From Kaistia defluvii (lineage in GTDB: Bacteria > Pseudomonadota > Alphaproteobacteria > Rhizobiales > Kaistiaceae): a stretch of DNA of 64,000 nucleotides. The DNA lies in NCBI RefSeq assembly GCF_040548815.1, contig NZ_JBEPSM010000002.1:772961-836960 (forward strand), given 5' to 3'. The position numbers and the translations under genes are program-made. The notes under the pieces were generated by a model, which saw nothing but the letters and a program-made list of their open reading frames with translations, was not told where the DNA came from and did not search any database. How positions within the stretch are numbered: position 1 is the first letter of the stretch; each line of letters opens with the position of its first letter. Shown here in pieces: positions 48,552 to 57,915 of this stretch.

Positions 48552-49862
48552 ATGATGGCAAACCTACTGGCACGGCTCGGCCTCGCTTTCATCGGGCTGG
48601 TGATACTGGCTCCGGCGAGCCAGGCGATCGAGATCCAGCGCGTCGTCAGCCCCGGCGGCATCGAGGCATGGCTCGTGGAAGACTATGCGGTGCCGATCGT
48701 CGCGGTGAACTTCGCCTTTTCCGGCGGCACCTCGCAGGACCCGGCCGACCGGCCCGGCCTCGCCAACATGCTCTCCGGCCTGCTCGACGAGGGCGCCGGC
48801 GACCTGGACAGCAAGGCGTTCCAGGCCAAGCTCAACGACCTCTCGATCGGGCTTTCCTTCGACGCCGGCCGCGATGACTTCTTCGGCACGTTGAAGACGC
48901 TGGAGGAGAACAAGGACGAGGCCTTCTCTATGCTCGCCCTGTCGCTGCAGAAGCCTCGTTTCGATGCCGAGCCGATCGAGCGCATCCGCGCCCAGATCCA
49001 GGTGAGCATCAACGAGTCCAAGAAGGATCCGGAATCGGTCGCCAGCGCCACGATCCGCGCCACGGCCTATCCCGGCCACCCCTATGCCCAGCCGCCGGAA
49101 GGGACGGTTGAGAGCATCGCCGCCATTTCGGCCGACGATCTGAAGAACTACCGCGAGCGGATCTTCGCCCGCGATCATCTGAACGTCGCCGTCGTCGGCG
49201 CGATCGACGCCAAGAGCGTCGGCGCGATGCTGGACAAGGTGTTCGGACCGCTGCCGGCCAAGGGCAAGCTGACCGACATCCCCGACACGATCCCCAAGGG
49301 CGGCACGGCGGAAGTCGACATGCCGAATCCGCAGACGGTGATCACCTTTGGAGGCCCGGGTCCGCGTCGCGACGCGCCGGACTTCATGGCTGCCTTCGTC
49401 GCCAACCACATTCTGGGCGGCGGCACCTTCTCGTCCCGTCTGTATGAAGAGGTGCGCGAGCGCCGTGGCCTGGCCTATTCTGTCGGCACCATGATGCTGC
49501 CGTTCCGCCACTCCGCCGCCATCTCCGGCAACACCGCCACCCGCGCCGACCGCGTGGACGAGACGGTGGGGCTGATCAAGAGCGAGATGGCCCGGATGGC
49601 CAAGGACGGCCCGACCGAGGAGGAACTCGCCAAGGCGAAGAGCTTCCTGGTCGGCTCCTACGCGCTGCGCTTCGACTCCTCGTCCAAGATCGCCCGCCAG
49701 CTGCTGGCCATCCAGCTCGACAATCTGGGGATCGACTACATCAACAAGCGCAACGACATGGTGGATGCGGTGACGCTCGACGAGGTCAAGCAGGCCTCGC
49801 AGAAGTACTTCACCGACGGCACCAGCCTCATCGTCCGCGTCGGCCCGCACGACAAGAGCTGA
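48552..49862 (+). CDS. M16 family peptidase-like protein, non-catalytic partner
   Basis: A 436-residue secreted M16 homologue with a signal peptide (MMANLLARLGLAFIGLVILA). The position of the zinc motif reads ANMLSGLLDEGAG, so HxxEH is missing and this subunit is probably inactive, forming the second half of the active-site chamber. The C-terminal part retains RERRGLAYSVGTMM. agagg at a spacing of 6 supports the ATG at 48552. It starts 16 bp after the stop of the catalytic subunit, as in a typical active/inactive pair. Confidence 0.9.
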   Translation: MMANLLARLGLAFIGLVILAPASQAIEIQRVVSPGGIEAWLVEDYAVPIVAVNFAFSGGTSQDPADRPGLANMLSGLLDEGAGDLDSKAFQAKLNDLSIGLSFDAGRDDFFGTLKTLEENKDEAFSMLALSLQKPRFDAEPIERIRAQIQVSINESKKDPESVASATIRATAYPGHPYAQPPEGTVESIAAISADDLKNYRERIFARDHLNVAVVGAIDAKSVGAMLDKVFGPLPAKGKLTDIPDTIPKGGTAEVDMPNPQTVITFGGPGPRRDAPDFMAAFVANHILGGGTFSSRLYEEVRERRGLAYSVGTMMLPFRHSAAISGNTATRADRVDETVGLIKSEMARMAKDGPTEEELAKAKSFLVGSYALRFDSSSKIARQLLAIQLDNLGIDYINKRNDMVDAVTLDEVKQASQKYFTDGTSLIVRVGPHDKS

Positions 49863-49924
49863 GCGAAGGACAGGACTTTTCACCTCTCCCTCAGGGAGAG
49901 GTGAATCGCCATTCGCGACAAACA

Positions 49925-49959
49925 AAAAAGGGCCGGGAAACATTCCCGGCCCTTTTTGC
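49925..49959. terminator. Bidirectional terminator
   Basis: Long stem agggccggga / tcccggccct with A-run before and T-run after (49925-49959), between the convergent M16 and antiporter genes. Confidence 0.85.
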
Positions 49960-49974
49960 ATTTCGGAGGTCTCT

Positions 49975-51804
49975 TCAGTCCACCGGCTCGGCCGTGGCCG
50001 ATTCGGCTTCCTTGTTGAGCGCCTTCGCCTCGCGCTTCGGCACAGTGAGCGGCTCGGGCTCCGGCTTGAACGCCTTGGTGACGAACAGGTCGCGCCCGGC
50101 CGAGAGCAGGCCGCCGGCCTGCTGCGCCGCGAGGCGCGCGGCGTCGCGGCTGCGCAGGCTTTCCGAGATCGATTCGATCCGCTCGGGCGCGACGCCCAGG
50201 CCTTCCAGCGCCGAGGCGCCGAAGGTGAAGGCCGATTCCAGCGTCTCGCGCATCTGGTAGGTCACGCCCTTCTTGAGCAGCCGCAGCGTATGGCCGCGGT
50301 CATAGGCGCGCACATAGAGCTGCACGAAGGGGAATTCCGACTGGATCAGCTCGACGATCTTGTCCGTCACCTCCGGCTTGTCCGTGCAGACCGCCACGAT
50401 CTGCGCCCGCTCGATGCCGGCGGCGTGCAGCACGTCGAGGCGGGTGCCGTCGCCGAAATAGACCTTGAAGCCGAAGCGCGAGGCCGCCCGGATCATCTCG
50501 GCGTCCGAGTCTATTGCCGTCACGTCGACGCCTTCGGCCAGCAGGAACTGCGCCGAGATCTGGCCGAAGCGTCCGAAGCCAATCATCAGCACCCGCCCGC
50601 CCGCGCCCTCGAAATCCTCCTCGATCTGCTCTGGCGTCGCCGGCGGCAGCAGCCATTTCAGCGACAGCACCGCCAGCGGCGTCAGCGCCATCGAGATGAT
50701 GACGGTGGCGGTCAGCATGGCGTTGACCTCGCCGGTGAACACGCCGCCGGCCGTCGCTGCCGCATAGAGCACGAAGGCGAACTCGCCGCCCTGGGCCAGC
50801 ATGGCGGCGCGCGCCATCGCCTCGGCATGGTCGGCCTTGAGCACGCGCGCCACGACATAGATGCCGACGGCCTTCAGCGCCATGTAGGCGACGACCCCGA
50901 TCGCGATCATCTGCCAGTGGCGGGCGATGACGCCGAGATCGAGCGACATGCCGACGCTGAGGAAGAACAGGCCGAGCAGAATGCCGCGGAACGGCTCGAT
51001 ATCGGCCTCGAGCTGGTGACGGAAACTCGATTCCGACAGCAGCACGCCGGCCAGGAAGGCGCCCATCGCCATCGACAGGCCGCCGATCTGCATGGCGAGC
51101 GCCGCGCCCAGCACGACCAGCAGCGCCGCGGCCGTCATCACCTCGCGCGCCTGGACATTGGCCAGGATGCGGAACATCGGATTGAGCAGCCAGCGCCCGG
51201 CCGCGATCAGCGCCGCCAGCGAGGCAATGGCGATCAGGATGGAAATCCAGCGCGACTGCGCCTCACCGTCCGACCCATGCGTGCCGAGCAGCGCGACGAT
51301 CGCCAGCATCGGCACGATGGCGAGGTCTTCCAGCAGCAGGATCGAGATGACGCGCTGGCCGGCCGGCGTCGCCGTGTCGCCGCGCTCTTCCAGGATCTGC
51401 ATGACGATGGCGGTCGAGGAGAGCACGAAGCCCATGCCGGCGATGAAGGCGACGGCCGGCGGGAAGCCGGCGACGATGCCGAGGCCCGTGAGCAGCGCGC
51501 TGCAGGCGACGACCTGCGCCAGGCCGAGCCCGAAGATCTCGCCGCGCAGGCTCCACAGCCGCGATGGCCGCATCTCCAGCCCGATGATGAACAGGAACAG
51601 CACCACGCCGAGCTCGGCGACATGCAGGATCGACTGCGGATCGGTGAACAGTTTCAGCCCGTAGGGGCCGATCACCAGGCCGGCGGCGAGATAGCCGAGC
51701 ACCGTGCCGAGGCCGAGCCGCTTGGAAATGGGTACCGCGATCACGGCCGCGCCGAGCAGCGCCACCAGCTGGACGAGATCGGTGCCTTGGGTATCGACCG
51801 ACAT
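49975..51804 (-). CDS. Kef-type K+/H+ antiporter (CPA2) with RCK domain
   Basis: A 609-residue monovalent cation:proton antiporter-2 family protein. About 12-13 membrane segments (residues 5-385) contain the family blocks LGTVLGYLAAGLVIGPYGLK and GEFAFVLYAAATAGG. A cytosolic TrkA-N/RCK domain (from about 405) has the nucleotide motif RVLMIGFGRFGQISAQFL. Such proteins (KefB/KefC) release K+ in response to electrophiles or regulate pH. The C-terminal 80 residues are charged. gaggcccctc precedes the ATG. Confidence 0.9.
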   Translation of the reverse strand: MSVDTQGTDLVQLVALLGAAVIAVPISKRLGLGTVLGYLAAGLVIGPYGLKLFTDPQSILHVAELGVVLFLFIIGLEMRPSRLWSLRGEIFGLGLAQVVACSALLTGLGIVAGFPPAVAFIAGMGFVLSSTAIVMQILEERGDTATPAGQRVISILLLEDLAIVPMLAIVALLGTHGSDGEAQSRWISILIAIASLAALIAAGRWLLNPMFRILANVQAREVMTAAALLVVLGAALAMQIGGLSMAMGAFLAGVLLSESSFRHQLEADIEPFRGILLGLFFLSVGMSLDLGVIARHWQMIAIGVVAYMALKAVGIYVVARVLKADHAEAMARAAMLAQGGEFAFVLYAAATAGGVFTGEVNAMLTATVIISMALTPLAVLSLKWLLPPATPEQIEEDFEGAGGRVLMIGFGRFGQISAQFLLAEGVDVTAIDSDAEMIRAASRFGFKVYFGDGTRLDVLHAAGIERAQIVAVCTDKPEVTDKIVELIQSEFPFVQLYVRAYDRGHTLRLLKKGVTYQMRETLESAFTFGASALEGLGVAPERIESISESLRSRDAARLAAQQAGGLLSAGRDLFVTKAFKPEPEPLTVPKREAKALNKEAESATAEPVD

Positions 51805-52061
51805 GAGGGGCCTCGGCTTTGGGGGCTTTCACGATGGAACGGGAGTTCGATCCGCGCAAGGCGCGAGACGGGCATGCGAACCGATTGGGCAGGTGTGGCG
51901 CCGGAGGCTGCAGCCTAGCGCGCGCCTCTTGAAACCATGGTGACGGGGCTTAGGGCAATCGCCTGCGAAAAGCGAGCCCGTCCGCCGCATGGATGCCACG
52001 ATCCTGGCGGGGTTGTCGGTACCGCCTTCGATCCCTACTAAAGGGGCAACGGAGAAGAGCC

Positions 52062-53405
52062 ATGACCGCGCTGCCTGACCAGTCCCGCCTTGTTGAAACC
52101 GCCGCCAAGCTCGTCGAGGCCGCGAAGCGGGCCGGCGCGGATGCCGCCGATGCCGTCGCGTTCCGGCGCATCGGCCTTTCCGTCGATATCCGCAATGGCG
52201 CCGTCGAGGAGACGGGGCGTTCGGAGGGCGACGAACTGGCGCTACGCGTGTTCGTCGGCAACCGCCACGCCAGCGTTTCGACCAACGGCCTTTCGCCGGC
52301 CGACGAGCTGGCGATTCGCGCCGTCGCCATGGCGAAGGTGGCGCCGGAAGACCGCTTCGCGGGCCTCGCGCCGGCCGATCGCCTGGCAAAGTCGTTCCCC
52401 GAACTCGATCTGCTCGATCCTTCCGCCCCTTCGGTCGAGGACCTGATCGATCGCGCGACGCGGGCCGAACAGGCTGCGCTCGCCGTGCCCGGAATCGCCA
52501 AGTCGGGCGGCACCTCGGCCGGCTGGTCGCTGTCCGGCGCCGTGCTGGTGACGTCGCATGGCTTCACCGGCGCCTATATGGGCTCGCGCCACAGCGTCTC
52601 CGCCACTGTCATCGCCGGCGAGGGCACCGGCATGGAGCGCGACTATGACAGCGCTTCGAAGATCCATGCCTCCGATCTGCCGGATCCGGCCGAGATCGGC
52701 CGCCGCGCGGCCGAGCGCGCCGTGCGCCGGCTGAACCCGACCCAGATGCCGACCGGCAGCGCCACGGTCGTCTATGATCCGCGCGTCGCGGTCAGCCTGC
52801 TCGGCCATCTCGCCGGCGCCGTCAATGGCAGCGCCATCGCCCGCAAGACCAGCTTCCTGCAGAAGGCGCTGGGCGAGGCGATCTTCGCGCCCGGCATCCG
52901 CATCACCGACGACCCGCTGCGCGTGCGCGGCCTTGCCTCGCGCCCGTTCGACGGCGAGGGCGTCGCCGCCGAGGCGTTCGATCTGGTCACCGACGGCGTG
53001 CTGCAGCGCTGGTTCCTCGATAGTGGCACGGCGCGCGAACTGGGTCTCGAAACCAATGGCCGCGCGGTCGGCGGCGGCAGCAACCCGCATCCGAGCGCCA
53101 CCAACCTGACGCTGCTGCCCGGCGACAAGACGCCGGCCGAGTTGATCGCCGACATCGGCGAGGGGCTTTACGTGACCGAGCTGATCGGCCATGGCGCCAA
53201 TGGCGTCACCGGCGATTACAGCCGCGGCGCCGGCGGCTACCGCATCCGTAACGGCCAGCTGGCCGAGGCGGTCAGCGAGATCACCATCGCCGGCAACATG
53301 CGCGACATGTTCCGCCGCCTGATCGTCGCCAACGATCTCGAATACCGCTACGCCTTCAATTCGCCGACCGTCGCCATTGAGGGCATGATGATTGCCGGGC
53401 GCTGA
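52062..53405 (+). CDS. TldD/PmbA family metallopeptidase-like protein
   Basis: A 447-residue TldD/PmbA (TldE)-family protein. The conserved GRSEGDELALRVFVGNRHAS near the N-terminus, SGAVLVTSHGFTGAYMGSRH in the middle and RKTSFLQKALGEAIFAPG towards the C-terminus fit the family. TldD/TldE matures peptides and degrades antitoxins in enterobacteria. No HExxxH metal motif is visible, which suggests the TldE/PmbA side rather than the catalytic TldD. ggagaag precedes the ATG at 52062. It is followed by the cysQ-like gene. Confidence 0.87.
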   Translation: MTALPDQSRLVETAAKLVEAAKRAGADAADAVAFRRIGLSVDIRNGAVEETGRSEGDELALRVFVGNRHASVSTNGLSPADELAIRAVAMAKVAPEDRFAGLAPADRLAKSFPELDLLDPSAPSVEDLIDRATRAEQAALAVPGIAKSGGTSAGWSLSGAVLVTSHGFTGAYMGSRHSVSATVIAGEGTGMERDYDSASKIHASDLPDPAEIGRRAAERAVRRLNPTQMPTGSATVVYDPRVAVSLLGHLAGAVNGSAIARKTSFLQKALGEAIFAPGIRITDDPLRVRGLASRPFDGEGVAAEAFDLVTDGVLQRWFLDSGTARELGLETNGRAVGGGSNPHPSATNLTLLPGDKTPAELIADIGEGLYVTELIGHGANGVTGDYSRGAGGYRIRNGQLAEAVSEITIAGNMRDMFRRLIVANDLEYRYAFNSPTVAIEGMMIAGR

Positions 53406-53409
53406 CATC

Positions 53410-54225
53410 GTGCCGGACCGGGCCGCTGATCTGGCGTTGCTGATCGCGGCGGCGCGCGAGGCCGGGCAGATTGCGCTCGGCTATTTCAAGCGTGACCCGA
53501 AGGTCTGGACCAAGGGCGCCAATTCGCCCGTCACCGAAGCCGATCTCGCCGCCAACCATGCCCTGCACGCGACGCTGACGACGGCGCGGCCGGACTATGG
53601 CTGGCTGTCGGAGGAGAGCGCCGATACGCCGGACCGCCTCGACCGGCGCCGCCTGTTTGTTGTCGACCCGATCGACGGCACGCGCGGCTTCATCGACGGC
53701 AATCCCGACTGGTGCGTCTCGGTCGCGATGGTCGAGGAGGGCGCGGCCGTGGCGGCGGCGCTGTTCGTCCCGGCGCGCGAAGAACTGTTCGAGGCGACGG
53801 CGGGTGGCGGCGCTCGCCTCAATGGCGAGGCCATCCGCGTCAGCGACCGACAGGCGCTGGAAGGCGCGCGGATCGCCGGTCCGGCGCGTCATTTGCGCGC
53901 CATGGCCGGGCACGGCATGGACCCGCGCGAGCGGCGTTTCACGCCCTCGCTCGCCTATCGCTTCGCGCTGGTCGCCTGCGGTCGTGTGGACGTCGCCACG
54001 GCGCGTCCCGGCGCCTATGATTGGGATCTTGCGGCAGTGGACCTTTTGGTGCAGGAAGCAGGCGGAACGCTGCGCGATCTCGAGGGCGCGCCGCTTCGTT
54101 TCAATGACGTGATACCGCGTCATCCGGCCCTGATCGCCTCGACGCCCGGGCTCGCTTCGGCGGCCATGGCCATCATCGCTGAAGCCGAGGCCGCGCACGA
54201 GGCTTCGGGACCCGGCGCGCTCTAA
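53410..54225 (+). CDS. Inositol monophosphatase / 3'(2'),5'-bisphosphate nucleotidase (CysQ-like)
   Basis: A 271-residue (from the GTG at 53410) or 277-residue (from the TTG at 53392) phosphatase of the Li+-sensitive fold. Metal motifs are present: SEESAD near residue 67, DPIDGTRGFIDG near 83-94 and GAYDWDLAAVDLLVQEAGG in the C-terminal part. Members act on PAP/PAPS or inositol phosphates. It overlaps or abuts the tldD-like gene and precedes DUF4170. Confidence 0.87.
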   Translation: MPDRAADLALLIAAAREAGQIALGYFKRDPKVWTKGANSPVTEADLAANHALHATLTTARPDYGWLSEESADTPDRLDRRRLFVVDPIDGTRGFIDGNPDWCVSVAMVEEGAAVAAALFVPAREELFEATAGGGARLNGEAIRVSDRQALEGARIAGPARHLRAMAGHGMDPRERRFTPSLAYRFALVACGRVDVATARPGAYDWDLAAVDLLVQEAGGTLRDLEGAPLRFNDVIPRHPALIASTPGLASAAMAIIAEAEAAHEASGPGAL

Positions 54226-54263
54226 GCGTGCCTTATCGGTTAGGACTAGGAGACGGCGGCATT

Positions 54264-54500
54264 ATGCCTGGAACGGACAAGCAACTCCTGCATCTGGTGT
54301 TCGGCGGCGAGTTGAGCTCGGTCGGAACGATGGAGTTCTCCGACCTGTCGAAGCTCGACATCGTCGGCATCTACCCCAACTACAAGACCGCCTATGATGC
54401 CTGGAAGAAGGCGGCGCAGGGTTCGGTCGACAGCGCCCAGACGCGCTATTTCATCGTGCACCTGCACAGGCTGCTCGACCCCGACGCAACGGCGGGCTGA
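54264..54500 (+). CDS. DUF4170 family protein
   Basis: A 78-residue protein matching DUF4170: KQLLHLVFGGEL, FSDLSKLDIVGIYPNYKTAY and RYFIVHLHRLLDPD are its conserved blocks. aggaga lies 10 bases before the ATG at 54264. It is repeatedly found in this lipid A/phosphatase neighbourhood in Hyphomicrobiales, but its function is not known. Confidence 0.85.
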   Translation: MPGTDKQLLHLVFGGELSSVGTMEFSDLSKLDIVGIYPNYKTAYDAWKKAAQGSVDSAQTRYFIVHLHRLLDPDATAG

Positions 54501-54537
54501 GCCGACGCCTCTGCGCCCACGGCGCTGCTGGCGGGAA

Positions 54538-55323
54538 ATGAAACCGCCGCGATTGCGGCGGCTGGAAGGGACAGATCGTATTTTGGCGGATTCTCAGGCC
54601 AAGAGGCGCGCCAAGCGCCCCAGCCTCCTCAAGAGGATTGGAACGTCGGACCAGGTCACGCGACTGGCCGGCCGGAGCGCGGCGGCCTATCTGCGCTTTG
54701 TCCGACGCACCAGCACGCTGGAATTCGAACCGAGCGAGCCCTACGAGTTCTTCGGCCACCTGCTGCCGGGCATCGTCGCCATGTGGCATGGCCAGCACCT
54801 GATGGTGCCGTTCATTCGACGTGAGGGCCATGACGTCCGCGTCATGATCTCGAAGCACCGCGACGGCGAGATCAACGCGATCGCGGCCGAGAGCCTTGGC
54901 CTCGGCACGGTGCGCGCCTCGGCGGCGCGCTCCTCGTCGCGCGTCATCGAGAAGGGCGGCCTGCGCGGCTTCCTGGAAATGAAGGCGGCGCTGGCGCAGG
55001 GCGCGACGGTCGCGATGACCGCCGATCTCTCCAACCAGCGGTCGCGCCGCGCCGGCCCCGGCATCATCAAACTGGCGCGCGCCTCCGGACGGCCGATCGT
55101 GCCCGTCGCGGTGGCGACCAGCCGGCATTTCGTCATCAAGAACTGGGACCGCACGACGGTCAATCTCCCCTTCAGCAAGGGCATCTGCGTCTTCGGCGTG
55201 CCGATCTACGTCCCGGCGGATGCGGACGATGCGCTGGTCGAGCAGAAGCGGGTCGAGCTCGAGGACGAGCTCAACCGCGTGACGGAGCGGGCTTACCAAC
55301 GCGTCGGCAGGCAGAATGACTGA
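54538..55323 (+). CDS. DUF374 lysophospholipid acyltransferase family protein
   Basis: A 261-residue protein of the DUF374 acyltransferase-like family. The conserved block AMWHGQHLMVPFIRREGHDV and the motif ISKHRDGEINAIAA are visible, and ADLSNQRSRRAGPGIIKLA follows. The family adds secondary acyl chains or acts in lipid A assembly; here the very long-chain acylation of rhizobial lipid A is a tempting but unproven role. Start is uncertain (ATG at 54538 or TTG at 54583). It overlaps waaA by 8 bp. Confidence 0.83.
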   Translation: MKPPRLRRLEGTDRILADSQAKRRAKRPSLLKRIGTSDQVTRLAGRSAAAYLRFVRRTSTLEFEPSEPYEFFGHLLPGIVAMWHGQHLMVPFIRREGHDVRVMISKHRDGEINAIAAESLGLGTVRASAARSSSRVIEKGGLRGFLEMKAALAQGATVAMTADLSNQRSRRAGPGIIKLARASGRPIVPVAVATSRHFVIKNWDRTTVNLPFSKGICVFGVPIYVPADADDALVEQKRVELEDELNRVTERAYQRVGRQND

Positions 55324-56635
55324 GCGCGCCGGAGTGGCCCTAACCGCCTATCGACTGGCTGGTTATGCCGCTTTGCCGCTGGTGCCGCTGCTGCTTGCCT
55401 ATCGCACGGCGAAAGGCAAGGAAGATCCGGCCCGCCGCCAGGAGCGCTATGGCCGCGCGACGCTGAAACGGCCGCCCGGCGCCCTGGTCTGGGTGCACGC
55501 CGCCAGCGTCGGCGAAACCAATGCCGTGCTGCCGCTGGTCCGCCGCATCGTTGAGGAAGGGCTGAACGTGCTCTTCACCACGGTGACCGTGACGAGCGCG
55601 GCGGTCGCCGAGCAGCGCCTGCCGCGCGGCGCGTTTCATCAATATTCGCCGCTCGACATCACGCCAATCGTCAATCGCTTCCTCGACCACTGGAAGCCCG
55701 ATCTCGCCATCTCGGTCGAATCCGAGATCTGGCCGACCAAGATGACCCGGCTCGTCGCCCGCAATGTGCCGCAGATCTTCGTCAATGCCCGCATGTCCGA
55801 ACGCTCCTTCAAGCGCTGGCACAAGATCGAGGCCGGCAAGGGCGGGCTGTTCGACAAGGTGACGATGGCGCTGGCCCAGAGCGAGGGGGACGGCGAACGG
55901 CTGGCGGCGCTCGGCGTCCGGGACGTGCGCGTCACCGGCAATCTGAAGTTCGACGTGCCGCCGCCGCATGCCGCTCCGGAGCTGGTCGAGGAAGTGCGTC
56001 GCGCCGTCGAGGGGCGCTCGGTCTTTGTCGCCGCTTCTACGCATGAAGGCGAGGAGGAGGGAATCGCCGCGGCGCATCGCGTGCTTCGCCACCGCCGCGC
56101 GGAACTCCTCACCATCATCGTGCCGCGCCACCCGGTGCGCGGCCCGGCGATCCGCGACATGCTGGCCGCCAAGGGGCTCGACGTGGCGATGCGCAGCGCC
56201 GGCGAGCCGATCACGCCCAAGACCGACATCTACCTGGCCGATACGCTGGGCGAACTCGGCATATTCTACCGCGTGGCGCCGATCGCCTTTGTCGGTGGAA
56301 CGCTGGTGCCGGTCGGCGGTCATAACCCGATCGAGGCGGCGCAGCTCAACGTCGCCATCCTGCACGGGCCGCATGTGCACAATGCTGCCGAGATCTATTC
56401 GGCCCTCGACCGCACCGGTCGGGCCGAGGTGATCCGGAGCTCCGAGCAGCTTGCCCGGGTGCTCGACGACCTCTTCGCCGACCCGAACGCCATGCGGCGG
56501 CGCGCCACCAAGGCGGCCGAGGCCCTGGCGCCCTTCACCGGCGCGCTCGATGCGACGATGCGGGCGCTCGTGCCGTATCTGGAGCCGCTGGCGATCACCG
56601 CGCGGCTGCGAGAACGCGAGGGTTCGCCGCGATGA
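55316..56635 (+). CDS. waaA: 3-deoxy-D-manno-octulosonic acid transferase
   Basis: A 439-residue Kdo transferase (KdtA) that adds Kdo to lipid IVA at the inner membrane. A hydrophobic N-terminal anchor is followed by the GT-B fold: GALVWVHAASVGETNA with the catalytic Glu, the SVESEIWPT region, FVNARMSERSFKRW and FVGGTLVPVGGHNPIEAA for CMP-Kdo binding. It overlaps the DUF374 gene by 8 bp and lpxK by 4 bp. Confidence 0.94.
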   Translation: MTERAGVALTAYRLAGYAALPLVPLLLAYRTAKGKEDPARRQERYGRATLKRPPGALVWVHAASVGETNAVLPLVRRIVEEGLNVLFTTVTVTSAAVAEQRLPRGAFHQYSPLDITPIVNRFLDHWKPDLAISVESEIWPTKMTRLVARNVPQIFVNARMSERSFKRWHKIEAGKGGLFDKVTMALAQSEGDGERLAALGVRDVRVTGNLKFDVPPPHAAPELVEEVRRAVEGRSVFVAASTHEGEEEGIAAAHRVLRHRRAELLTIIVPRHPVRGPAIRDMLAAKGLDVAMRSAGEPITPKTDIYLADTLGELGIFYRVAPIAFVGGTLVPVGGHNPIEAAQLNVAILHGPHVHNAAEIYSALDRTGRAEVIRSSEQLARVLDDLFADPNAMRRRATKAAEALAPFTGALDATMRALVPYLEPLAITARLREREGSPR

Positions 56636-57648
56636 TCCGCCCGCCGCGCTTCTGGTCGTTGCAGCGGCTGTCGGTGCCATCGCTGCTTCTGGCTCCCGTG
56701 GCCGGTCTCTATGGCTGGGTGGCGGGCCGGCGGATGCGCCGCAAGCCGAAAGCGACGGCCGCCGTTCCCGTCATCTGCGTCGGCAATTATGTCGTCGGCG
56801 GCGCCGGCAAGACGCCGACGGCGCTGGCGCTGGCTCGCATTGCCCGGGCGCAGGGTCTCAATCCCGGCTTCCTGACGCGCGGCTATGGCGGTTCGGCGCG
56901 CGAGCCGCTTCTGGTCAACCCGGACCTGCATGACGCGGCGCGCGTCGGCGACGAGGCGCTGCTGCTGGCTGAGGCCGGGCCGGTCGTCGTCTCGCCGGAC
57001 CGTCCGGCGGGGCTGCCGCTGCTCGAGCGGGCGGGCGTCGACCTGATCATCATGGATGACGGTTTCCAGAACCCGTCGCTGCGCAAGGACCTGTCTCTGA
57101 TCGTCGTCGATGGCGCGACGGGAATCGGCAATGGCCGCGTGTTTCCGGCCGGGCCGTTGCGGGCGCCGCTGCGCACGCAGCTGATCCGCACCGATGCGGT
57201 GCTGATCGTCGGCGACGGCAAGCCCGGCGATCGCATCGTCCGTCGCGCCGCGCGGGCCGGCAAGATCATCCTGAAGGCGAAGCTCGAACCGGCCGCGATG
57301 CAGGTCTGGGGACCGCGCTCCTTCCTCGCCTTCGCCGGCATCGGCAGGCCGGAGAAGTTCTTCAACACGCTGGACCGTGCCGGCGTCCCGCTGGCCGACG
57401 TAAAGGCGTTCCCCGATCATCACGCCTATACCGCCGAGGACGCCCGCAAGCTGCTGGCCCGGGCCGATGCCGAGACGCTCGACCTGATCACGACGAGCAA
57501 GGATCACGCCCGCCTCGCGCGCCAGGAAGGCGACCTCGCCAGGCTGCGCGAACGGACGCGGGTGTTCCAGGTGCGGATGCATTTCGAGAACGAAGCCCGC
57601 ATCGCGGCGCTGATCGCGGAGACGGTGCGCCGGGTGGCTACGCGGTAG
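56632..57648 (+). CDS. lpxK: Tetraacyldisaccharide 4'-kinase
   Basis: A 338-residue LpxK that phosphorylates the 4'-position of the lipid A precursor. It has the N-terminal anchor (RLSVPSLLLAPVAGLYGWVA), the P-loop VVGGAGKTPT (about 55-65), LTRGYGG and DDGFQNPSLRKDLSL. It overlaps waaA by four bases (ATGA). The cluster ends here, followed by an interspersed palindromic element. Confidence 0.93.
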   Translation: MIRPPRFWSLQRLSVPSLLLAPVAGLYGWVAGRRMRRKPKATAAVPVICVGNYVVGGAGKTPTALALARIARAQGLNPGFLTRGYGGSAREPLLVNPDLHDAARVGDEALLLAEAGPVVVSPDRPAGLPLLERAGVDLIIMDDGFQNPSLRKDLSLIVVDGATGIGNGRVFPAGPLRAPLRTQLIRTDAVLIVGDGKPGDRIVRRAARAGKIILKAKLEPAAMQVWGPRSFLAFAGIGRPEKFFNTLDRAGVPLADVKAFPDHHAYTAEDARKLLARADAETLDLITTSKDHARLARQEGDLARLRERTRVFQVRMHFENEARIAALIAETVRRVATR

Positions 57649-57706
57649 CAGACGCCATCGCTCGGGCGCGCAGACTGCCCGCTTCTTCTCTCTTAATCCC
57701 GCTCCG

Positions 57707-57847
57707 CCATCATCCTGAGGCGCTTCGCGCCAGCGAAGCCTCGAAGGAGGATCCAGCGGGCCTCCATCTTGCTGGCCTCGAGATCGAACCGGCGCTTCCT
57801 GGACCCTCCTTTGAGGCCCGGCTTTGCCGGGCACCTCAGGATGATGG
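57707..57847. repeat. Interspersed palindromic repeat
   Basis: Outer arms ccatcatcctgagg (57707-57720) and cctcaggatgatgg (57834-57847) are perfect inverted repeats; inside are cctcgaaggaggatcc and ggaccctcctttgagg-like mirrored blocks and a gcccgg-ctttg-ccgggc hairpin. This looks like a small mobile palindromic unit of the rhizobial type. It may end lpxK transcripts. Confidence 0.8.
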
Positions 57848-57915
57848 TCCAGTTCTGAACTAGAGACTCGAGAGGCTGAGAAGGGAGGCGGCGCGACGGT
57901 CAGTGGCAAACCGCG

